DNA from: Acutalibacter muris
GTDB lineage: Bacteria > Bacillota > Clostridia > Oscillospirales > Acutalibacteraceae
Length of the DNA stretch: 64,000 nucleotides
NCBI RefSeq assembly: GCF_002201475.1
Contig: NZ_CP021422.1
Coordinates: 1,550,001-1,614,000 of the forward strand
Reading direction: 5' to 3'
How positions within the stretch are numbered: position 1 is the stretch's first letter; each line of letters starts with the position of its first letter. The notes beneath the pieces were generated by a model. It did not search any database and was not told the DNA's origin. It worked only from the letters and a program-made list of their open reading frames with translations. This document shows positions 51,676 to 61,382 of the stretch, piece after piece. A program made the translations under genes and the position numbers.

Positions 51676-52548
51676 ATGGTAAAGAGGACCCAAGGCGAAA
51701 AGGTATTCGCCGTTTTCAATGCGCTTATCCTGCTGGCCGTCGGACTTGCCTGCGTGATACCCATATGGCACTGCATATGCTGCTCAATAAGCGACCCGCT
51801 GAAGCTCTCCGCCCACCGGGGGCTGGTGTTCCATCCGCTGGGCACGCCCACACTGAAGGGCTATGAGCAGTGCTTTAAGAATAAGGACCTGATACGCGGC
51901 TACGGCAACTCCATAATATACCTGATAACCGGCACGGCCTTCGGCCTGACCCTGACAGTGCTGGCGGGGTACGGGCTGTCAAGAAAGCTCATGTGGTCAA
52001 GGCCCATAGCGTTGTTTATAACCTTCACCATGATGTTCAACGGCGGGATAATCCCCACATACATGGTGGTGCGCAACCTGGGTATGCTGGACACAAGGCT
52101 TGCCATAATACTGCCCACCGCCGTGTCCGTGTTCAACATAATGGTGACGCGTACCTCCTTTGCCGCCATACCCGAGGGGATGCTGGAGGCCGCAAGGATA
52201 GACGGAGCGGGGCATTTCCGCCTCCTCTGGAGCGTGGTGCTGCCGGTGTCAAAATCTATATTGGCTGTTGTGACTTTGTTCTATGCCATACAGATCTGGA
52301 ACTCATGGTTCCACACGGCCATATATGTCACCGACCGCAGCCTTTACCCCTTACAGATAATTCTTCGGGAGATAGTGCTCCAGAACAGCGCCAGCAGCGA
52401 GACTGGGGATCCCAATGAGGTGAACGTGATACAGGTGCTGATAAAATACTGCGTCATAATGATGTCTATAATACCCATGATGGTGCTGTACCCTTTTATA
52501 CAGAAACATTTTGTGTCCGGGGTAATGATAGGCTCCATCAAGGGCTGA
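51676..52548 (+). CDS. sugar ABC transporter permease, YtcP type (locus 2)
   Basis: The 290-residue permease looks complete, with an AAGGAGGAG ribosome site, six helices, the EAA loop [20 protein letters not shown] and the C-terminus FIQKHFVSGVMIGSIKG. Its partner permease and binding-protein genes are broken, so it has probably lost its role, although it shows no lesion itself. Confidence 0.88.
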   Translation: MVKRTQGEKVFAVFNALILLAVGLACVIPIWHCICCSISDPLKLSAHRGLVFHPLGTPTLKGYEQCFKNKDLIRGYGNSIIYLITGTAFGLTLTVLAGYGLSRKLMWSRPIALFITFTMMFNGGIIPTYMVVRNLGMLDTRLAIILPTAVSVFNIMVTRTSFAAIPEGMLEAARIDGAGHFRLLWSVVLPVSKSILAVVTLFYAIQIWNSWFHTAIYVTDRSLYPLQIILREIVLQNSASSETGDPNEVNVIQVLIKYCVIMMSIIPMMVLYPFIQKHFVSGVMIGSIKG

Positions 52549-52571
52549 GCAGGAGAAATGGAGGAATACTT

Positions 52572-52819
52572 ATGGTAAACCTGCACACTCACACGTACCT
52601 TTGCGGCCACGCCACCGGCACGCCGGCCGATTACGCGGCCGAGGCCCTGGGGCGGCGATAAAATGGACAGGGACGCGCTTAGCGGTGAAGGCAGTAGTCA
52701 ACTCCGACGCCCACTCGCCGGAGCTGTTGGACGCATACCTTCAAAATGGGTATGCGCTGGCCCGGGAAACTGGAGTTGAGGTTGTACAGCCGGTCAAGAG
52801 TGATGGGGAGGTAATGTAG
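52572..52819 (+). pseudogene. PHP-domain phosphoesterase gene with internal deletion (locus 2)
   Basis: From ATG 52572 the first 29 codons give the PHP N-terminal metal motif (MVNLHTHTYLCGHATGTPAD) and end in TAA. In another frame the text resumes as the PHP C-terminus (AVVNSDAHSPELLDAYLQNG) up to TAG 52817-52819. About 150-200 codons of the middle are missing. It was probably a HisK-like PHP hydrolase serving the importer locus. Confidence 0.8.
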
Positions 52820-52845
52820 ATACTTAAATATTTCAGGCTTCAGTA

Positions 52846-52878
52846 AAGGAACCCCCTGGTTTTACCAGGGGGTTCCTT
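52846..52878. terminator. terminator between locus 2 and the locus 3 regulator
   Basis: A perfect 15-bp stem (AAGGAACCCCCTGGT and its complement) with a TTT loop. It is flanked by convergent genes and can serve both. Confidence 0.85.
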
Positions 52879-52903
52879 GTGTAAATTATGCTTCATAACT
52901 TAT

Positions 52904-55144
52904 TCAGCTTTTCTGCCTAAAGCGCGCCCTATAGATGGCCGGCGTGCAGCCCTCCCGCTGCTTGAACTGGCGCATGAAGGTGGACAGGTGCAGATAGCCG
53001 CACTGGGTGCTGATATCCTGCAACAGGCAGTCTGTGTCTCGAAGGAGCTGCTTTGCCCGCTCAAAGCGCAGGGAGGCAATATACTCAGACAGGTTCTGCC
53101 CGGTATTATTCTTGAAAAAGTGGCTTAGGTTAGAGACGGACATATTGAAGTTGTCGGCGGCGGTCTTGACGGAGAAGTTCTCCTCACAGAAATGGTTTCC
53201 GATGTAGTCAAGCAGACTTTGTAAAGAGCTGCTTTTGCTGCCTGTCTCTGTGCCGCCCTCGGCCTTTTTGCAGAAACTGTCGGTGATGGCGTGGCCAAGA
53301 TCGGAGATATACTGCCTTAGAGACTCCTCGCTGTTTAGGGCCTGACTGAAATCCGAAGAAAGCCGTTCCAGGCTATCTGTGCCGCAGTTCAGTTCTCTCA
53401 GGGCCCTCATGGAGGTAGTAATGACGTCCCGCAGGATATAGCTGCAGTAGAGCAGGCTGTCGTTGCTCAGTATCTCCGAGAACAGGGATTGAAGGGAGAG
53501 GTGGACCGGGCCCTGGTCCACTTTCAGTATGGCGTTGTAGAGGGTGTCTATTTCCCGGCTGGGATATAACCCCTTCCATCTGCTGTCGCCTGTGATGTCC
53601 CGAAAGAAAACCAGGCCCCCGCTTTTTTGGAACAGCCTGTAGTCGCAGGCCTTTGCCGCCTGGAAATAGGCCATTGGCACCTGAGGGCAGGCGGTCTCTA
53701 TGCCCACGCCCACCACGATCTTCATGTCCCAGGTGCTTTCCATGGCAAGACGCAGGCCGTCCAGCCTGAGATAGAGGGACTCCAGGTCCTCCTCTGCGCC
53801 GGCCACCAGCAGGGCCACCGAGGCCGTGTCGGGCAGGGGCAGGAACTGCACGCTAAGGCCCGGCGGCAGGCTCTCGCTCCAGAAAGCGCCGATGTTTTCA
53901 CAGAGATACAGCGGGGCCGTATGCAGGTCTCCGTACTTCAGCTGGAGCAGTATGACGTTGAAGCGCTCCCCGTAAAGCTCCAGGTCCAGCTCCTGGGCCT
54001 TCTGCTGAAATTCCTCCTGGGTGCTGAAGCAGCCGCTTAAGAGCTCCATAAGCAGGTCCCGGCGAAGATTCTTCTGCCGCCCCTCCTGAAGCTCGGTCAG
54101 CGCCTTGCGGGCCACGGAGAGCTGTTCGCTGTCTGAATTTATGGGGGCGGCCCCAAACATCTCGTTTATCATATCGCTGAATTGCTGCATAGGCGTATAA
54201 ATAATATTCATGAACCGCAGCACGGCGAAGCTGCATACCAGTGAAGCCGCGAGGAGTACGGCCACAAAGGCCCACTGGTAGAAGGATAGCGTCTGCATAA
54301 GGCTGTTAAAGGACACTATGGATACATACTGCAGATTGGCGGCGGCGCCGGAGCTGGTGTAAAAGACCAGATGGTCCTCGCCGTTTACCGAGACCTTGAG
54401 CTTGCCGCTGCCATGGGATATGTCCTCTCCTACGGAGGCGAGCAGCCCGTCTGAAAGCTCTGGGGAACTGCTGTATAGGAGCCCGCCGTCATAGAGCATC
54501 ATTATCTGGCGCTGCTGGCGGCGACTGTCCCGGCTGAGTATCTCCTTGAGGGTGGACTCCTTTATTTGGAACAGTATGGCCGCGCTGGGAGGATTCCAGC
54601 TGGTTTTATTGGTGGCTATATAGGTGACAAAACCCTCCTCGCTGTCGGGCTCTGCCGCAAGCCAGTAGCTGGCCCGGTTTTGCAGCAGCATATCCTCCAG
54701 GTTGTCCGGGGTCATGCCCTCGTGGCGCAGGCCAAATTTGCAAAAGCGCTCATAGTCAAACATGGTCTCCCGGCTGAACAGTATCTTGACCTCGCTGTTA
54801 AGATAATAGTAGCCATCCACAAAGGTATTGGTATAGGTTATGTTGGCAAGGCGGCGGGTCACGTCGTAGAAATTACCGTATGCCGCCCTCAGGTGCTCGG
54901 GCTGGAACTCGTTGGAGTTAAGCAGGATAATGGCGTTGCTCTGCATCTCCCGCACCACGTTGTCCATAAGCGTCTGGCTCCAGTGCAGGGAGTCCTCCTC
55001 GCTTTGGATAAGCTCCTTATCATAGGTCTGATAGAGGAACCAGAAGAACAGCAGGCTCAACAGAGCTATGGGCAGGGCCATGGTGCAGAGATAGGAGAGC
55101 AGTATACTAAAGAAGACAGGACGTTTCTCACGGGGCTTTTTCAC
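52904..55144 (-). CDS. membrane-bound AraC-family regulator of importer locus 3
   Basis: The likely start is GTG 55144 after AGAAGGGAG; upstream codons in frame have no site. The 746-residue protein has a first helix at about 13-40 (LLSYLCTMALPIALLSLLFF) and an extracytoplasmic sensor to about 285. A second helix follows (QWAFVAVLLAASLVCSFAVL), then a cytoplasmic segment and a C-terminal AraC HTH pair (SVKTAADNFNMSVSNLSHFF; LQDISTQCGYLHLSTFMRQF). It is divergent from the importer at 55436 and should activate it when the matching sugar is sensed outside. Confidence 0.88.
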   Translation of the reverse strand: MKKPREKRPVFFSILLSYLCTMALPIALLSLLFFWFLYQTYDKELIQSEEDSLHWSQTLMDNVVREMQSNAIILLNSNEFQPEHLRAAYGNFYDVTRRLANITYTNTFVDGYYYLNSEVKILFSRETMFDYERFCKFGLRHEGMTPDNLEDMLLQNRASYWLAAEPDSEEGFVTYIATNKTSWNPPSAAILFQIKESTLKEILSRDSRRQQRQIMMLYDGGLLYSSSPELSDGLLASVGEDISHGSGKLKVSVNGEDHLVFYTSSGAAANLQYVSIVSFNSLMQTLSFYQWAFVAVLLAASLVCSFAVLRFMNIIYTPMQQFSDMINEMFGAAPINSDSEQLSVARKALTELQEGRQKNLRRDLLMELLSGCFSTQEEFQQKAQELDLELYGERFNVILLQLKYGDLHTAPLYLCENIGAFWSESLPPGLSVQFLPLPDTASVALLVAGAEEDLESLYLRLDGLRLAMESTWDMKIVVGVGIETACPQVPMAYFQAAKACDYRLFQKSGGLVFFRDITGDSRWKGLYPSREIDTLYNAILKVDQGPVHLSLQSLFSEILSNDSLLYCSYILRDVITTSMRALRELNCGTDSLERLSSDFSQALNSEESLRQYISDLGHAITDSFCKKAEGGTETGSKSSSLQSLLDYIGNHFCEENFSVKTAADNFNMSVSNLSHFFKNNTGQNLSEYIASLRFERAKQLLRDTDCLLQDISTQCGYLHLSTFMRQFKQREGCTPAIYRARFRQKS

Positions 55145-55344
55145 GCAAGCGGCATCTCCCTTCTGAAACAGACGTAATAAAAAAGTGTCCTTGCCGTTGG
55201 CATTTATATTATAACCATCCCAAGGGGTGGAAAGCAATTTGCATCTATTGAAGGAGGGGGACAAAAATCCACAGAAATATTCAAAAAACAAGAAGATTAT
55301 ACGAAAATTGAAGGGGGGGAAGGGAGAGATTCAATAAATGCTCG

Positions 55345-55373
55345 TGGACATTTAGAGAGTTATTGTGTAAAAT
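55345..55373 (+). promoter_or_regulatory. promoter of importer locus 3
   Basis: A -35 TGGACA (55345-55350), a 17-bp spacer and a -10 TAAAAT (55368-55373). A short G/C hairpin (CCCCCGAGGGGGG) follows in the leader. Confidence 0.6.
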
Positions 55374-55435
55374 GCACTCATACCCCCGAGGGGGGCCGGT
55401 GAAAAATCTATCAGCTTATAAGGAGGGGTGGTCAT

Positions 55436-56404
55436 ATGACAGCCGCTAAAAAAAGCACTGCCGGCCGGAAAAAGGCGGCGCGACCAAGGGAGAAAAGGAA
55501 CTGGGGCAGGCTCTGGTCCAATATCCGAAAGAACTGGCTCTTATACCTGTTCCTGCTGCCCATGGCGGTGTACCTCATCATATTCAACTACGCGCCGCTT
55601 TACGGAATACAGATAGCCTTCAAAGACTTCAGGGGCGCGTTGGGCATCTGGGGAAGTCCATGGGTGGGGTTCAAGCATTTTGAATCCTTCTTCAATTCCT
55701 ACCAGTTCAAGGATCTGCTGTATAACACCCTGACCCTGAGCTTCTACCAGCTGGTGGCCACAATACCAATGCCGGTGATACTGGCGCTGCTGCTGAACTA
55801 TACCACCGTGCCATGGTTAAAGAAGCTGACCCAGAGCTCCACCTTCGCTCCGCACCTGATATCCGTGGTGGTGATGTGCGGTATGCTCAATACCTTCAGC
55901 AGCTCCACGGGGCTGTTCAACATACTGCTCAAGCAGTTTGGGCTGGAGCCTATCTCATTTTTGGGAATACCCGGCCTGTACCAGACCATGTACGTCATGT
56001 CCGGCGTATGGCAGCGCACAGGCTATAACGCGGTAATATATATCGCCGCCCTGTCCAGCGTCAGCGAGGACCTGCACGAGGCGGCCATAGTGGACGGAGC
56101 CAGCAAGCTAAAGCGCGTCTGGTACATAGACATACCGTCCATACTGCCCACAATGGTGATTCTTATTATAATGGCCGTGGGCAACCTGATGAGCATCGGC
56201 TTTGAGAAGTCCCTGCTTTTGCAGAACGACCTGAATCTGGCCCGCTCGGAGATCATCTCCACCTATGTATACAAGGTGGGCATACAAGGGGCCCAGTACA
56301 GCCTGTCGACGGCGGTGAGCCTGTTTAACAATATCATCAACTTCATTCTGCTGATCAGCGTCAACAAGGCCTCAAAGGCACTGTCCGGCAGCAGCTTATG
56401 GTAA
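55436..56404 (+). CDS. sugar ABC transporter permease, LplB type (locus 3)
   Basis: The 322-residue permease has a basic N-terminal tail, six helices beginning NWLLYLFLLPMAVYLIIFNY, the YGIQIAFKDFRG segment of the LplB group and an EAA loop DLHEAAIVDGASKLKRVWYI. It starts at ATG 55436 after AAGGAGGGG. It is the first gene of an operon that continues through a second permease, a binding protein and at least three glycosidase-like enzymes. Its last bases overlap the open frame of the next gene. Confidence 0.93.
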   Translation: MTAAKKSTAGRKKAARPREKRNWGRLWSNIRKNWLLYLFLLPMAVYLIIFNYAPLYGIQIAFKDFRGALGIWGSPWVGFKHFESFFNSYQFKDLLYNTLTLSFYQLVATIPMPVILALLLNYTTVPWLKKLTQSSTFAPHLISVVVMCGMLNTFSSSTGLFNILLKQFGLEPISFLGIPGLYQTMYVMSGVWQRTGYNAVIYIAALSSVSEDLHEAAIVDGASKLKRVWYIDIPSILPTMVILIIMAVGNLMSIGFEKSLLLQNDLNLARSEIISTYVYKVGIQGAQYSLSTAVSLFNNIINFILLISVNKASKALSGSSLW

Positions 56405-56418
56405 GGGAGGGCGGCCTT

Positions 56419-57336
56419 GTGGAAAATGTGAAGAAGCGGGAAAAGAGAGGGAACGCCCTGGCCCAGTCCAGGGGCGACCGGGTATTCGACATAGTGGTGA
56501 ACTGTCTGGTGGTGCTGGCGGCCATTATCACGCTGTATCCGCTGTACTACGTGGTGCTCTCCTCCATCAGCTCTCCAAACGCTATTATAACCGGGAAGTC
56601 GCTGCTTCTGCCTGTGGACGTGAGCTTTGCCTCCTATAGATACGTTTTCGCGGACACGCGCATATGGAGGGGCTATGGGAACACCATATTCTACACCTTC
56701 TTCCAAACCTTACTGGGCACGGCGGTGACCATATGCGCCGGGTATGCCCTGTCCAGGAAGGATCTGGTGGGCAGGAATGTCATCATGAAGCTGGTGGTGT
56801 TCACCATGTATTTCCAGGGTGGCCTTGTGCCGACCTATCTGGTGGTAAAGAACCTGAAGCTTACGGACACTCGGTACGTCATGATAATCATGGGGATGTT
56901 TTCGGTGTTCAACCTGATAGTGGCCCGCACCTTCTTCATCTCAAAGATACCCGACGACCTGTGGGAGGCCGCCCAGCTGGACGGCTGCGGCAATGGACGC
57001 TTTTTCGTCTCGGTGGTGCTCCCGCTGTCAAAGGAGATAGTGGCGGTCATACTGCTCTATATTGCTGTGGGCAGCTGGAACTCCTTCTTCAATGCCCTTA
57101 TCTATCTGTCGAACCAGAAGCTCTATCCTCTCCAGCTTATTCTGAGAGAAGTGCTGCTGGCGGGGCAGACTATCCAAAGCGACGTGGACGCGGCGGATAT
57201 AGCGGAGATGCAGCGGCTGGCCGCCACCATAAAGTACGCGGTCATGGTGATTTCAACGCTGCCCATTATGGCGCTCTATCCCTTTGTACAGAAGTATTTT
57301 GTCAAGGGGGTCATGATGGGAAGCATCAAGGGGTAA
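56419..57336 (+). CDS. sugar ABC transporter permease, YtcP type (locus 3)
   Basis: The start chosen is GTG 56419, after AAGGGAGGGC; an in-frame ATG at 56398 lies inside the previous gene. The 305-residue permease has six helices, the EAA loop DDLWEAAQLDGCGNGRFFVS and the C-terminus FVQKYFVKGVMMGSIKG. It pairs with the upstream LplB-type subunit. Confidence 0.92.
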   Translation: MENVKKREKRGNALAQSRGDRVFDIVVNCLVVLAAIITLYPLYYVVLSSISSPNAIITGKSLLLPVDVSFASYRYVFADTRIWRGYGNTIFYTFFQTLLGTAVTICAGYALSRKDLVGRNVIMKLVVFTMYFQGGLVPTYLVVKNLKLTDTRYVMIIMGMFSVFNLIVARTFFISKIPDDLWEAAQLDGCGNGRFFVSVVLPLSKEIVAVILLYIAVGSWNSFFNALIYLSNQKLYPLQLILREVLLAGQTIQSDVDAADIAEMQRLAATIKYAVMVISTLPIMALYPFVQKYFVKGVMMGSIKG

Positions 57337-57410
57337 TTTCTGGTCAGTCCGGCTGGGTACAGGCTCTTTTGCCCAAGCCGTGAAATATAGACAAATCAGG
57401 AGGTAAAAAA

Positions 57411-59090
57411 ATGAACAAAAAGCTTAAAGGAATGTTGGCGGCGGCGCTCGCTCTGCTGCTGATAACAGGGACCTTCGCGGGTTGCGGCGGAAAAGAAAAT
57501 TCCAGCGCAGAGCCCAGCGAACAGCCGAGCAGCAGCTCGTCCGAGGTATCCGTTGATTCCTCCAGTGTGACGGAGGACGGCGGCGAGGCCGCGGACCTTA
57601 TCCGCGGCAACATCTACAAGTCCGGAGACAAGATCCTAAAGGAAAAGAAGACCTACCGTGTGGCCGTCAACAAGGACCCCAACTCCCAGAACGGCTTTGC
57701 GGACAAGCAGTGCGTGCAGGAGACCAACGCCGCCACCAACGTGGACATCGAGTGGCTGGATATTCCCTCCGACTCCTGGAAGGAGCAGGTGAATATCATG
57801 ATAGCCGGCGATAACCTGCCAGACGCCTTCTGCGGCGCTGAGGTGGACATCATGTCCAATCTGGAACTGTTTGTGCCCATAGGGGACTATGTGGACGAGA
57901 TAGCCCCTGCGGTCAAGGAGATGCTGGACACGGATACCGTGCTGAAGACGGCGCTTACCGCCCCCGACGGCAAGATATACGTGTTCCCCACAAACAAGGA
58001 CAACCCCTCCAACCGGGTCGACAATATGCTGTGGATGAACCCCGAGTGGCTGGAAAAGGCGAATATGAAGGCGCCCACCACCACCGACGAATTTGTGGAG
58101 GTGCTCAGATACTTCCGCGACAACGACATGAATGGCAACGGCGACCCCAACGACGAGATACCCTTCCAGGCTCGCCAGGCCAACGACTATGCCCATAACC
58201 TCAGCGCTATACTCGGCGCCTTCGGCGTGGTGCTGCCCAGCGACTATGTGTATTCTCTGGACGGGGAGACCGTCACCTTCGGCGGCACGGAGCCCGGCCT
58301 GTTCGACGCGCTGAACTGGCTGCATATGCTTTATGACGAGAAGCTGCTGGACAATGACACCTTCACCATGACCAACGACGAGCAGAACGCCAAGGCCCAG
58401 AACGAGGACGTGCTCATGGGCTCGCTTATCTACTGGATACCCGACTCCATGGACACAAAGTACGCCGACTACATCGTTCTCGACCCACTGAAGGGTCCAA
58501 AAGGCGACCAGCTCTGGTACGGCGGCAAGCAGCCCACCGCAACCTTTGGCTACTGCGTTACCACTGCCTGCGAGGACCCCGAGGTGCTTATCCGCTACTA
58601 TGACTACTGCATGAAGGACGAGACCACCATCATGGAGTGGCAGTGGGGACCCGAGGGAGCGGGGCTGTGGAAGTACACCGACGACGAGGGCCACTGGACC
58701 CAGACCCAGGAGTTCGTGCCCGAGGGCACTAACCTTACCTACTTCAAGCGCACCATCTGCGGCAGCGTGAACAGCCCCAACTATATCTGGAAGAAGTACG
58801 CCGACCTGGAGGTGGCCGACCCGCGCAACGCCAAGAAGCGCGAGGCGGCGGAGCGCATACTGCCCTACTGTGTTACCATGATGCCCAAGGGCCTGTATGA
58901 CCCCGAAAAGACTGCGGCCCGCAATCTGCTGCTCACCGATATAGACAACTATATGAGCAAGTTCGTGGCCACCTCGGTGGTAAACGGCCTGACCGAGGCC
59001 CAGTGGAACGAGCACCTGGAAAACTGCAAGCGCCTTCGTACCGAGGAGTATGTGGCCATGTGGCAGGAATACTTTGATTCCAAAAAATAA
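57411..59090 (+). CDS. sugar-binding lipoprotein of ABC importer (locus 3)
   Basis: The 559-residue protein has a lipoprotein signal (LLITGTFAGCGG, Cys about 24), a Ser/Glu-rich linker to about 55 and a large solute-binding domain. It contains a D-M-N-G-N-G-D-P-N-D-E segment (about residues 240-250) resembling a calcium-binding loop, seen in this family. A good CAGGAGG ribosome site precedes the ATG. It captures the saccharide for the two permeases upstream and is followed by the glycosidase-like genes. Confidence 0.92.
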   Translation: MNKKLKGMLAAALALLLITGTFAGCGGKENSSAEPSEQPSSSSSEVSVDSSSVTEDGGEAADLIRGNIYKSGDKILKEKKTYRVAVNKDPNSQNGFADKQCVQETNAATNVDIEWLDIPSDSWKEQVNIMIAGDNLPDAFCGAEVDIMSNLELFVPIGDYVDEIAPAVKEMLDTDTVLKTALTAPDGKIYVFPTNKDNPSNRVDNMLWMNPEWLEKANMKAPTTTDEFVEVLRYFRDNDMNGNGDPNDEIPFQARQANDYAHNLSAILGAFGVVLPSDYVYSLDGETVTFGGTEPGLFDALNWLHMLYDEKLLDNDTFTMTNDEQNAKAQNEDVLMGSLIYWIPDSMDTKYADYIVLDPLKGPKGDQLWYGGKQPTATFGYCVTTACEDPEVLIRYYDYCMKDETTIMEWQWGPEGAGLWKYTDDEGHWTQTQEFVPEGTNLTYFKRTICGSVNSPNYIWKKYADLEVADPRNAKKREAAERILPYCVTMMPKGLYDPEKTAARNLLLTDIDNYMSKFVATSVVNGLTEAQWNEHLENCKRLRTEEYVAMWQEYFDSKK

Positions 59091-59134
59091 AATAAGAGCA
59101 CAGAGCCCTGGCTTATGGGCTGTGACGTGAAAGG

Positions 59135-59169
59135 AGAGGGGAGCCGGGCAGCAGCTGGGTTCCCCCCTC
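59135..59169 (+). promoter_or_regulatory. possible attenuator hairpin before the glycosidase-like genes
   Basis: Imperfect G/C-rich arms GAGGGGAGCC and GGTTCCCCCCTC can pair around a GGGCAGCAGCTG region. An AT-rich stretch follows. It could lower expression of the enzymes relative to the binding protein. Confidence 0.35.
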
Positions 59170-59215
59170 AATATATTAAATATACAATAAATATTTTATA
59201 AAGGAGCGAAGGACC

Positions 59216-61351
59216 ATGACGGAGCATAATCTCCCCTGGTACAGGCGTGTGCGCCGCTGGGGACAGACCAATCTGACCGAGGAGGACCCGAAAAACTGCG
59301 ACCTGGAGTTCTGGAGGGAGCAGTGGAGGCGCACCGCCGTGCAGGGGGTCATCATAAACTGCGGCGGGATCGTGGCCTATTACCCTAGCAGGTTCGGTCT
59401 GCAGTACCGGGCCGCGCTGTTGGAAGGACGTGACTACTACGGCGAGTTCAATAAGGCCGCCAGAGAAGCGGGGCTGGCGGTGGTGGCGCGCATGGACATA
59501 AACCGGGCCACCCAGGAGTTCTTCGAGGCCCATCCCTCTTGGTTCTGCCGCCATAAGGACGGTTTGCCCATTATGTCCCAGGGACGGTATTTCTCCTGCG
59601 TGAACAGCGGCTACTATAAGGAGTATATACCAAGCGTATTGCGGGAGATAATCGAGCGCTATCACCCGGACGGCTTTTCCGACAACAGCTGGAAGGGCTT
59701 GGGGCGCAATACCATATGCTACTGCGACAACTGCCGCAGGCGCTTTAGGGAGGACTGCAACGAGGGGCTGCCGGAGAAGGTGGACTGGAACGACCCGGTA
59801 TACCGTAAGTGGGTCCGGTGGAGCTATGGCCTGCGCACGGAGAACTGGGATCTTTTCAACGAGACCACAAGGAAATACGGCGGCGAGGACTGCCTATGGC
59901 TTGGAATGCTAAACGCCGACGTAGCCGGGTCCTGCCAGGGCTTTGCGGACCTGAAGGCCCTTTGCGCCCGCTCGAAGGTGATATTCAGCGACCACCAGTC
60001 AAGGGAGGTCATAAGCGGTTTTGAGCAGAATTCCCTTAACGGTATGCTCTTCAAGCTTGCCTCTCCCTCGGAGGACGTGGAGGTGCCGGAGAGCATGGCA
60101 AACTATGTCCGGGGCCATAGGGCCTTCCGTCTGGCGGCAAACCCCGCCGCCGAGACCCGTACCTGGATAGCAGAGGGGATAGCTGGGGGCATAACGCCGT
60201 GGTTCCACCATGTCGGCGGCGGCCGGCGGGACAGGCGGCAGTTTGATACCCCTGTGCCCATGTTCCAGTGGCACAAGGAAAACGAGGAGTATCTGTACGG
60301 CAGGGAGAACATTGCCAATGTGGCGGTGGTGTGGAGCCAGCAAAACCATGACTTCTATGGCCGGGACAATATAGATGAGCGCTGCTCGTATCCCCTAAGC
60401 GGATTCTGCCGGGCCCTTTCTTCGGGCCGGATACCCTTCCTGCCGGTACATGCCGGCGATATCGGGCGATATAAGGACAGGATAGCGACCCTTATCCTGC
60501 CGGACATAGCGGTGCTGACGGACAATCAGACGGAGGAGATATGCAGTTTCCTGGACCGGGGCGGAAATCTGGTGCTGACCGGGCAGACCGGCTCCCTGGA
60601 CGAGGACGGGAACAAGCGGCGGGATAATAGGCTGCTGAACAGGCTGGGCCTGAAGCTTGGCGAGGAGTTCTTCGGGGCCTCCGGGGATCAGACCGCCAGC
60701 TGGGAGTATTACGATATGCACAATTATCTGCTCCTGCCAAAGGACCGGCACCAGATCCTTAAGGGCTTTGAGAAGACGGATATCCTGGCCTTTGGCGGAG
60801 GCTTCTATAGGGCGGAGAGCACGGGGCCGCTAAAGCCCATAGCGGGGTACATACCGGCCTTCCCCATATACCCGCCGGAGTTCAGCTGGATACGTGAGGA
60901 GCGCCCGGAGCTGGGCACGATCTTCGCAGGGACCCTGGACAGCGGCGGCAGGGTGGTGTACTTTGCCGCGGACGTCGACCGCTGCTTCGGAAGGGAGCAC
61001 CTGCCGGACCATAGGGAGCTCCTGCTAAGCGGCGTGCGATATGCCGCAGGGGAGAGCCTGCCGGTGAATATCTCCGGGCCCGGAAGGCTGGACTGCACCA
61101 TCTACCGCCAGGGGGACAGAAGGGTGCTTCACCTTGTGAACCTGACGGACTGCTCCATAAACCCCGGCTACTGCGAGGGGGCGGCCCCCATAGGGCCCAT
61201 AAAGGTCTCGCTGCCTGTCAAGAGCAGCGGAGACGACTATAGGGCAGAACTGCGGGTGTCCGGCGGCAGACCCGGTGTCACGGTGAAGGGCGGCAGAATT
61301 GAAATAGTGATAGAGCGGATAGAGGACCACGAGCTGCTGGTGGTGGAATGA
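59216..61351 (+). CDS. GHL6-like glycosidase paralogue 1, cytoplasmic
   Basis: The 711-residue protein has no signal peptide. The N-terminal half looks like a (beta/alpha)8 barrel of the hypothetical glycosyl hydrolase 6 type. VQGVIINCGGIVAYYPSR opens it, RYHPDGFSDNSWKG carries a likely catalytic acid, and a CYCDNCRRRF cysteine motif follows. The middle part (VAVVWSQQNHDF; FLDRGGNLVLTGQTG) resembles the trimerisation/GATase-like domain of GH42 enzymes. A beta domain ends the protein. It should act inside the cell on sugars brought in by the importer. The substrate is unknown and the catalytic residues are inferred. Confidence 0.75.
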   Translation: MTEHNLPWYRRVRRWGQTNLTEEDPKNCDLEFWREQWRRTAVQGVIINCGGIVAYYPSRFGLQYRAALLEGRDYYGEFNKAAREAGLAVVARMDINRATQEFFEAHPSWFCRHKDGLPIMSQGRYFSCVNSGYYKEYIPSVLREIIERYHPDGFSDNSWKGLGRNTICYCDNCRRRFREDCNEGLPEKVDWNDPVYRKWVRWSYGLRTENWDLFNETTRKYGGEDCLWLGMLNADVAGSCQGFADLKALCARSKVIFSDHQSREVISGFEQNSLNGMLFKLASPSEDVEVPESMANYVRGHRAFRLAANPAAETRTWIAEGIAGGITPWFHHVGGGRRDRRQFDTPVPMFQWHKENEEYLYGRENIANVAVVWSQQNHDFYGRDNIDERCSYPLSGFCRALSSGRIPFLPVHAGDIGRYKDRIATLILPDIAVLTDNQTEEICSFLDRGGNLVLTGQTGSLDEDGNKRRDNRLLNRLGLKLGEEFFGASGDQTASWEYYDMHNYLLLPKDRHQILKGFEKTDILAFGGGFYRAESTGPLKPIAGYIPAFPIYPPEFSWIREERPELGTIFAGTLDSGGRVVYFAADVDRCFGREHLPDHRELLLSGVRYAAGESLPVNISGPGRLDCTIYRQGDRRVLHLVNLTDCSINPGYCEGAAPIGPIKVSLPVKSSGDDYRAELRVSGGRPGVTVKGGRIEIVIERIEDHELLVVE

Positions 61352-61382
61352 GGCGATACCGTAATAAAAGGAGTGGAGTATA

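Noticed and set aside
57636..59171. Minus-strand open frame of 511 codons opposite the binding-protein gene.
   Set aside because: It is antisense to a clear lipoprotein with family motifs; its composition (Val/His/Gly-rich) is typical of a shadow frame.
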